A DNA stretch of 11,285 nt from JBBRHH01 sp038222915 (GTDB lineage: Bacteria > Planctomycetota > Phycisphaerae > Tepidisphaerales > Tepidisphaeraceae): assembly GCA_038222915.1 (NCBI GenBank), contig JBBRHH010000153.1:1-11285 (forward strand), read 5' to 3'. The stretch's first letter is position 1; each line of letters starts with the position of its first letter. The notes below the pieces were generated by a model. It was not told the origin of the DNA. It searched no databases and was given only the letters and a program-made list of their open reading frames with translations. Both the position numbers and the translations under genes were made by a program. Shown here one piece after another: positions 6,271 through 11,285 of the stretch.

Positions 6271-6615
6271 TTATCCGATGGCGTTTGGGCCGGATTCTCC
6301 CGTGCGGATTCGGATGCAGTTTTCTAATGGGTACACAAAGATCTTCCCATCGCCCACCTTCCCCGTCTGTGCACCCTTGACGATCGCATCGATCGCAGGC
6401 TGAACAAATTCATCGTTCACCGCGATCTCCAGCCGCGTTTTGGCCCGTTCCTTGATCTCAATCGTCTGGCCGCGATAGGACTCCGTGTGCCCCTTCTGCT
6501 GGCCGCATCCAACCGCGTCGGGGATGATCGAGATCTTGTTGACGTGCGATTTGAAGAGTTGATCTTTCACCGACGGCAGGGCCTCGGGATTAATGTAGGC
6601 GATGATGAGTTTCAT
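6271..6615 (-). CDS. P-II family nitrogen regulatory protein with an altered T-loop
   Basis: The protein is 114 residues, a normal P-II length. It has the T-loop entry CGQQKGHTESYRGQ, the B-loop AQTGKVGDGKIFV and the C-terminal RIRTGE that bind ATP/ADP and 2-oxoglutarate. Aligned with E. coli GlnB, Tyr46 is kept (Tyr47 here) but the uridylylated Tyr51 is Ile52. Control by GlnD-type uridylylation at that site is therefore excluded, and sensing would be by effector binding. There is no ammonium transporter or glutamine synthetase gene next to it, unlike many glnK/glnB genes. No Shine-Dalgarno is visible before the ATG at 6615 (upstream GACTTTCCAACTC), but the start matches the family N-terminus (MKLI...). 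It lies downstream of the peptidase unit, separated from it by a terminator. Confidence 0.88.
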   Translation of the reverse strand: MKLIIAYINPEALPSVKDQLFKSHVNKISIIPDAVGCGQQKGHTESYRGQTIEIKERAKTRLEIAVNDEFVQPAIDAIVKGAQTGKVGDGKIFVYPLENCIRIRTGESGPNAIG

Positions 6616-6675
6616 GAGTTGGAAAGTCTATCACCCACCCCAATGAACTGCGAACATCCCATCAGCATCCGTTGA

Positions 6676-6713
6676 AACAAAAAGGCCGGCACGCCTTTCA
6701 GGGTCATGCCGGC
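6676..6713 (-). terminator. Intrinsic terminator of the first C2 peptidase gene
   Basis: On the minus strand GCCGGCATG (6713-6705) pairs with CGTGCCGGC (6693-6685), including one G-U wobble, followed by CTTTTTGTT (6684-6676). It lies 35 bases past the peptidase stop and insulates the P-II gene. Confidence 0.85.
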
Positions 6714-6747
6714 TTGGGAAGTAGGGTGGTCGCTGGCCGAATCTCAC

Positions 6748-8037
6748 CTACAGCGCGGCGGCGGTTACACCCATGAAGGCGGCCAGGGCCTGGGCAGAGG
6801 TGATGGTGACGTAGCCATCGTCGGCCCCGTCGTAGCCGGCCCCATCGATGCCCCAGGGGTTGCGGAGGCGGAGGGTCATATTGCCCTTCGAATCTTTCAT
6901 GACCGCGTCAACCATATAAGCGTGTTCGCCAACCAGTGGAGCGCCGGCGGGGACATTGCCGATGGCCATCGTCACTGACTTGCCGGCGGCCAACTGCTGC
7001 TGTATCCACGTGAGCAGGGCGTTGCCGGTGAGGGCCGACCAGAGGTCGTTGGGATTCTTGCCGAGTGCCTGGTAACTCTCGTCCATCCATCCCCCTTCGA
7101 GCGAACCATACGCATTGAGGCCGGTGCGGAACTGGACGAAGGCTTTTTCCATGATGGCCACCCAGATGGAGCTTTGTGCACCCTGGTCGGCATAGGCGAG
7201 CTGACCACTCCATGTCGGGAGCTGGCCATCGACGCGGATGAAAAGCTTTGCGCCGTTGCGGTTGAACTGGACGCCGTACGTCCCGTCGCCCAGGTCGACG
7301 ACGCTCTGGCGGATGAGATTCGGGTTGACCTTTGCGACCGAGGCAAGTGTGGCGAGGAAGTAGCAGTCGCCCAGGTAGCCCTGCTTGACATCGTTGGCGG
7401 AAGGGCCGGCGTCAGAGAAGAGGACGTGGCCGCTGTAGTCTTTGTAAACCATGGCGTTGTTGGTTGTCGTCGGCTGCTGCTTTGGGTGATACCCCGTAAA
7501 GTTTTTGACGGCGTGCACGTCGCCGTGCGCGACTTCAAGGGGCGCGGCGTCGGTCACGATGTCGGTGGGCTTGATCCAGAAGCTGTCTTCGCCGACGCCG
7601 CCGGTGATGTGGTCGCTGGCGCTGCTGTTCACATTGACGACGACGTCGTTGCCGGCGCCACCGTTCAGGTAGTCGACGCCGTTGCTGGCGTAGAGGCTGT
7701 CGTTGCCGGAGCCGCCATTGAGAGTGTCGTTGCCGGTGTCGCCATAGATGGCGGCGTTGGTCTTGACGGAGGCGTCACAGTTGACGACGTCGTTGCCTGG
7801 GCCGGCATGCACGACGATGCTCTTGTACGGTTTGGTATAGGTCATGGACCAGCCAGCGCCGTTATCGACCACAAGGCCCTTGGCGGTCTGCTTGATGTTG
7901 ATCTTGTCGTTGCCCGCGCTGCCGGTGATCTGGAGCAGGATGCCGCCGTTGAATGGGATTTCGGTCACAGTGAGGGGCAGCGCCGTCAGCATCGAGCGGT
8001 CTTCGAGGGATTCAGCGGCAAATGGATAGTCGTTCAT
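6748..8037 (-). CDS. C2 (calpain-type) cysteine peptidase with RTX-like repeats, copy A
   Basis: This is a 429-residue protein. The N-terminal ESLEDRSML resembles the planctomycetal LEPR-XLL motif. Residues ~40-150 hold several G-N-D turns and an RTX-like stretch (YGDTGNDTLNGGSGND, then GGAGNDV at ~127-132) that probably binds calcium. Residues ~195-429 are the calpain core: Gln219 and Cys225 in KQGYLGDCYFL, His372 in GEHAYMV and Asn393 in RNPWG, so all catalytic residues are present. It should be an active, calcium-responsive cysteine protease, probably exported, although no classical Sec signal is visible. The ATG at 8037 has AAGGA seven bases upstream. It is a tandem paralogue of the gene at 8569-9858. 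Confidence 0.92.
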   Translation of the reverse strand: MNDYPFAAESLEDRSMLTALPLTVTEIPFNGGILLQITGSAGNDKINIKQTAKGLVVDNGAGWSMTYTKPYKSIVVHAGPGNDVVNCDASVKTNAAIYGDTGNDTLNGGSGNDSLYASNGVDYLNGGAGNDVVVNVNSSASDHITGGVGEDSFWIKPTDIVTDAAPLEVAHGDVHAVKNFTGYHPKQQPTTTNNAMVYKDYSGHVLFSDAGPSANDVKQGYLGDCYFLATLASVAKVNPNLIRQSVVDLGDGTYGVQFNRNGAKLFIRVDGQLPTWSGQLAYADQGAQSSIWVAIMEKAFVQFRTGLNAYGSLEGGWMDESYQALGKNPNDLWSALTGNALLTWIQQQLAAGKSVTMAIGNVPAGAPLVGEHAYMVDAVMKDSKGNMTLRLRNPWGIDGAGYDGADDGYVTITSAQALAAFMGVTAAAL

Positions 8038-8072
8038 AGCGCGATCCTTTCAAAACTGCTGCACTGTGACGC

Positions 8073-8092
8073 CCATGAATTTCGATTCATGG
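8073..8092 (-). promoter_or_regulatory. Leader hairpin upstream of C2 peptidase copy A
   Basis: CCATGAAT (8073-8080) and ATTCATGG (8085-8092) form a perfect 8-bp stem with a four-base loop, 36 bases before the start codon. A similar sequence, 17 of 20 bases identical, stands 38 bases before the start of copy B. The conserved position suggests a function in the mRNA leader or as an operator. Confidence 0.5.
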
Positions 8093-8490
8093 ACAGAACC
8101 AAGGCGTCCGATAACCCTGATCGCGTGGTATGCGGATTCAGATGGCGACGTCGCGTTCCAGCAACGGAGGCGGCGCGGTCAAAGCGTTCGAATGTCGTTT
8201 ACGTTTCTCCCGTGAGCGGCCGCTGTGCAGGCCGCTGCCCTGAAAGAAACCCCTGATCTTCGCAATCGCCCGCCCTTCATGGCTCGTGTTGTGGCGAATG
8301 CTTTCCTGTCTGAAAGTTCTATCGACGCCGATCCGCAGGGCCATTAGCAGGGCGGTGCTAGATCCCTAAAAATACGGAGTATCAATACTGAGGTTGGTTC
8401 GATTAAGGGACGTTGTGCTCGCCAGTATCGATTTGAGGGATGTTATTGGCCGGTTGGCAGTGATGGCTGCGCGTGGGCGGGCAGATCAGG
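8093..8490. other. Intergenic stretch between the two peptidase units
   Basis: No gene is supported. It holds an inverted repeat AGCGGCC-N8-GGCCGCT (8215-8236) without a T-run, and a small palindrome AGTAT-CA-ATACT (8378-8389) in AT-richer sequence. The promoter of copy A should lie here on the minus strand, but no good -35/-10 pair was found. Confidence 0.5.
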
Positions 8491-8530
8491 AAAACAAAAA
8501 GGCCGGCACGCCTTTCAGGGTCGTGCCGGC
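8491..8530 (-). terminator. Intrinsic terminator of the second C2 peptidase gene
   Basis: On the minus strand GCCGGCACG (8530-8522) pairs perfectly with CGTGCCGGC (8510-8502), followed by a T-rich tail (8501-8491). The element matches the terminator at 6676-6713 almost base for base, including the loop and flanks. Confidence 0.88.
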
Positions 8531-8568
8531 TTGGGAAGGAAGGAGTTCTGTGAGCGAAAAAATTCGTA

Positions 8569-9858
8569 TTACAGGGCGGCTGAGGTTCCACCCATGAAGG
8601 CGGCCAAAGCCTGGGTCGCGGTGATGGTCACATATCCATCGTTCATCCCGTCGCTGCCGGCCCCATCGACGCCCCAGGGATTGCGGAGGCGGAGGGTCAT
8701 GTTGCCCTTCGCGTCTTTCATGACAGCGTCGACCATATAAGCATGTTCGCCGATCAAGGGCGCGCCGGCGGGAACATTGCCGACGGCCATCGTCACTGAC
8801 TTGCCGGCGGCGAGCTGCTGCTGCATCCAGGTCAAGAGGGCGTTGCCCGAAGCGGCCGACCAGAGGTCGTTTGAGTGCTTGCCGAGGGCCTCATAGACTT
8901 CTTCCATCCAGCCGCCTTCAAGTGAGCCATAAGCATTGCCGCCGGTGCGGAACTCGGCGAAGGCCTTCTCCATGATGGCAACCCAGATCGACCCTTGCGC
9001 GCCCTGGTCGGCATAGGCGAGCTGGTTGTACCAAGTCGGGAGCTGGCCATCGACGCGGACGAATATCTTGGCGCCGTTCTTATTGAACTGAACCGCATAG
9101 GTTCCGTCGCCCAGGTCAACCACGCTCTGACGGATGACGTTCTGGTTCACTTTCGCAACCGAAGAGAGGGTCGAGAGGAAGTAGCAGTCACCGAGATAAC
9201 CCTGCTTGATATCGTCGGCCGACGGGCCGTTGTCGGAGAAAAGGACGTGGCTGCTGTAGTCCTTATAAACCATGCTGTTGTCGGTCGTCGTCGGCTGCTG
9301 CTTGGGGTGATAACCCCAGAAGCTGCCAATCTTGTGCATGTCGCCGTGGGCGGTTTCTACAGCGGCCACATCAGTCACGATGTCGATGTTCTTGATCCAG
9401 AAGCTGTCTTCGCCGGCCCCGCCGGTGATGTGGTCGATACCAGTGCTGTTCACATCGATCACGAGGTCGTTGCCCGCGCCGGCGTTCAGGACGTCGACGC
9501 CGTTGCCGGCATAGAGGGTGTCGTTGCCCGAACCACCATTGAGCGTGTCGTTGCCGGTGCCGCCATAGAGGGCGACGTTGGTCTTGACCGACGCATCAAT
9601 CGTGATCACATCGTTGCCGTTGGCGCCATGGACCGAGATGCTCTTGTAAGAATGGTTATAGGTCGCTGACCAGCCGGCCCCGTTATCGATCACAAGGCCC
9701 TTGTTTGTCTGCTTGACGTTGATCTTGTCGTTGCCGACTGTGCCGGTAATCTGAAGCTGGGTGCCGCCGTTGACAGTCACTTCCCCGACCGTGAGGGGCG
9801 AAGCGCTCATCATCGTGCGGCCTTCAAGTGACTCGATATTAAATTGATTGTTGTTCAC
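8569..9858 (-). CDS. C2 (calpain-type) cysteine peptidase with RTX-like repeats, copy B
   Basis: Also 429 residues, this aligns with copy A without a gap; a hand count gives 97 differences (77% identity), fewer in the catalytic half than in the N-terminal half. ESLEGRTMM stands where copy A has ESLEDRSML. The GND repeats are retained (YGGTGNDTLNGGSGND). Gln219, Cys225, His372 and Asn393 are all present in the same contexts, so it should be active. The start is GTG at 9858, with AAGGA nine bases upstream (9872-9868), and no better start is near. It is divergent from the radical SAM gene across a 243-base gap and separated from copy A by its own terminator, so the two copies are probably transcribed independently. 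Confidence 0.92.
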   Translation of the reverse strand: MNNNQFNIESLEGRTMMSASPLTVGEVTVNGGTQLQITGTVGNDKINVKQTNKGLVIDNGAGWSATYNHSYKSISVHGANGNDVITIDASVKTNVALYGGTGNDTLNGGSGNDTLYAGNGVDVLNAGAGNDLVIDVNSTGIDHITGGAGEDSFWIKNIDIVTDVAAVETAHGDMHKIGSFWGYHPKQQPTTTDNSMVYKDYSSHVLFSDNGPSADDIKQGYLGDCYFLSTLSSVAKVNQNVIRQSVVDLGDGTYAVQFNKNGAKIFVRVDGQLPTWYNQLAYADQGAQGSIWVAIMEKAFAEFRTGGNAYGSLEGGWMEEVYEALGKHSNDLWSAASGNALLTWMQQQLAAGKSVTMAVGNVPAGAPLIGEHAYMVDAVMKDAKGNMTLRLRNPWGVDGAGSDGMNDGYVTITATQALAAFMGGTSAAL

Positions 9859-9895
9859 GGCTCCCAGTCCTTCCTTAAGTTCTTCTCTGCGGCAC

Positions 9896-9915
9896 CCATG
9901 ACTTCCAATTCATGG
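9896..9915 (-). promoter_or_regulatory. Leader hairpin upstream of C2 peptidase copy B
   Basis: CCATGA (9896-9901) and TCATGG (9910-9915) form a 6-bp stem, 38 bases before the GTG start. It is the counterpart of the hairpin before copy A, with three substitutions confined to the inner stem and loop. Confidence 0.45.
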
Positions 9916-10005
9916 CGGAAGGATGCAAATGGAATTTTTCAATTCGGGTAGAGTGGGCGACGCGCGGGGGTTTGTGCGGCCTGCGCAGCACCCGCGCGAT
10001 GTCAA

Positions 10006-10036
10006 TTGACCGATAACCGGTGCGCGTCGGTATAAA
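10006..10036 (+). promoter_or_regulatory. Candidate promoter for the radical SAM gene
   Basis: TTGACC (10006-10011) is followed after 19 bases by TATAAA (10031-10036). The spacing is slightly long. It would give a leader of about 60 bases before the ATG at 10102. Confidence 0.3.
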
Positions 10037-10101
10037 CGCGTAATTGGTGGAGGGGTTCAACCCACGTGTCCTAAGATGGGTATTCCAATTGGAGAGTTCG
10101 C

Positions 10102-11285
10102 ATGACTGTTTTAGCGCCAGAGAAAACCGAAGTGGGCAGTTATTTTGTGGCGAATTACCCGCCGTTTTCAGTGTGGACGCCCGAAGGGGCCCCCGATGCG
10201 CTCAAGGCGCTCGACACCCCCGCCCCGCCCGAGCGAAAACTCGGACTTTATCTGAACATTCCCTTTTGAAGGAATCGGTGCAAGTTCTGCTACTTCCGTG
10301 TCTATACAGATAAGAATGCCGACGAGGTCGAAACCTATCTGAAGGCGATCTCGAAGGAAGTGGAACTGTACGCCGACCGGGGCGGACTGAAAGGCCGGCA
10401 GTTCGAGTTCGTCTACTTTGGCGGCGGCACGCCCTCGTTCCTCAGCGCCAAACAACTCGAACGGCTTATCGGACGGATCAACGAACACTGGCGCTGGGAC
10501 GCGGCCAGGGAAGTCACCTTCGAGTGTGAACCTGGCACGCTGCAAAAATCCAAGCTCGAGACGATCAAGAACATCGGCGTCACCCGCCTCAGCCTCGGCG
10601 TCGAACACTTCGACGATGAAGTGCTGACCACCAACGGCCGGGCCCATAAATCACCCGAAATCGCCCGGGCCTATAACTGGGCCCGCGAAGTCGGCTTCCC
10701 GCAGATCAACATCGATCTGATCGCCGGCATGGTGGGCGACAACGACGACAAGTGGAAATACGCGGTGGAGAAGGCGATCGCGCTCGACCCCGACAGCGTG
10801 ACGATTTATCAGATGGAGCTGCCGTTCAATACGGTGATCTCCAAAGAGTCGCGCCTGAGCGGCAGTACGACCCCCGTCGCCGATTGGGCCACCAAACGCC
10901 GCTGGGTCGATTACGCGTTTGGTCAGTTCGAGCAGGCCGGTTACGTGGTGTCGAGCGCCTACACGATGGTCAAGCCTGAGCGCCACGCCGGATTCATCTA
11001 TCGCGATTCGCTCTGGCATGGGGCCGACCTCGTCGGCACCGGCGTCGCATCCTTCTCCCATTTCGGCGGCGTGCATTATCAGAACGTTGATACGTGGGAA
11101 GATTACGTCTCGCGCCTCGAGGCCGGCGAGCTTCCCATTCATCGAGCCCTGGCCGTCACGCAGCATCAACTGCTGATCCGTGAAACCATTCTGAACCTGA
11201 AGAAAGGCCACCTCGAAGCGCCCTACTTTCAGCAGAAGTTTGGCGTCGATATCTTCACCGAATTCTCTGATGCCTTCGCATCCCT
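10102..11285 (+). CDS. HemN/HemW-like radical SAM protein with an in-frame TGA at its first cluster cysteine (3' end outside window)
   Basis: The ATG at 10102 has GGAGAG five bases upstream. The product begins MTVLAPEKTEVGSYF and continues LGLYLNIPF-[TGA]-RNRCKFCYFR. Family members carry Cys at the TGA, the first cysteine of the CX3CX2C motif that binds the 4Fe-4S cluster; the other two are Cys60 and Cys63. Downstream, VYFGGGTPSFL (SAM-binding Gly-rich motif), VTFECEPGTL, TRLSLGVEHFDDEVL and NIDLIAGMVGD are intact, and the frame continues without any break to the window end (about 394 codons, incomplete). The family includes coproporphyrinogen III dehydrogenase and HemW-type haem chaperones; the exact role here is open. 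TGA is a normal stop elsewhere in the window, so general reassignment is unlikely. As read, the gene is null unless the codon is an error or is recoded. Confidence 0.85.

Noticed and set aside
8215..8236. Terminator at the AGCGGCC/GGCCGCT inverted repeat
   Set aside because: No T-run follows on either strand, and a proper terminator for the upstream unit already exists at 8491-8530.
7174..8256. Long plus-strand frame opposite C2 peptidase copy A
   Set aside because: Its Val/Ala/Asp-rich translation mirrors the repeat codons of the real gene; a similar mirror frame lies opposite copy B (8995-9669). No family features and no ribosome site.
10052..10063. tRNA T-arm-like GGGGTTCAACCC
   Set aside because: No acceptor stem, anticodon arm or correct spacing can be drawn around it.
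10168..10647. Minus-strand frame of 159 codons opposite the radical SAM gene
   Set aside because: The plus strand encodes conserved radical SAM motifs throughout; the antisense frame has no family features.
10102..11285. Genome-wide reassignment of TGA to an amino acid
   Set aside because: Several genes here (copper protein, nitrilase, small partner gene) end at TGA in sensible places, and no other conserved gene has an internal TGA.

Overview
The window looks like chromosomal DNA of a planctomycete or close PVC-group relative, with moderate to high G+C. The evidence is family-level: a large secreted HEAT/discoidin/azurin protein of the type these bacteria pair with dehydrogenase and haem modules, two calpain-type (C2) cysteine peptidases with RTX-like repeats and an N-terminal 'ESLE-R' motif like the planctomycetal LEPR-XLL signal, a Tat-exported nitrilase-family enzyme, and repeat-rich intergenic DNA. 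No rRNA, tRNA or CRISPR array was seen.

Layout. 1-2133 (+) is the 3' part of the large copper-protein gene. 2340-3053 (+) is a small lipoprotein, convergent with a Tat-dependent carbon-nitrogen hydrolase (4467-3055, -); their stop codons are one base apart. 4468-5515 has no convincing gene. It holds a tandem array of ten 11-bp units, related AAACCGAC-type repeats in both orientations, degenerate copies of common dispersed bacterial repeats, and one good minus-strand promoter/Shine-Dalgarno/ATG set whose gene body seems to be missing.

5516-6203 (+) is a decayed stress/defence cassette. It holds the C-terminal end of a zeta-toxin-like ATPase, an intact small partner gene and the first ~80 residues of a type I methyltransferase (hsdM). 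They are chained by two ATGA start/stop overlaps, but the toxin has lost its 5' part and hsdM is frameshifted and cut off. A P-II signalling protein (6615-6271, -) follows; it lacks the canonical uridylylated T-loop tyrosine.

6676-9915 (-) holds two 429-residue C2 peptidases, 77% identical by hand count without gaps. Each has its own Shine-Dalgarno, a similar leader hairpin at the same place and a near-identical intrinsic terminator, so the whole transcription unit appears to have been duplicated.

10102-11285 (+, 3' end outside the window) is a HemN/HemW-like radical SAM protein. An in-frame TGA sits exactly at the first cysteine of its CX3CX2C cluster motif, and the frame is intact for over 1 kb afterwards. 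This is the most striking anomaly. The likely explanations are a base error or a fresh nonsense mutation; selenocysteine recoding is possible but weakly supported.

The genes do not form one pathway. The common themes are export (copper protein, lipoprotein, Tat hydrolase, RTX-like peptidases) and an eroded defence island in repeat-rich DNA.
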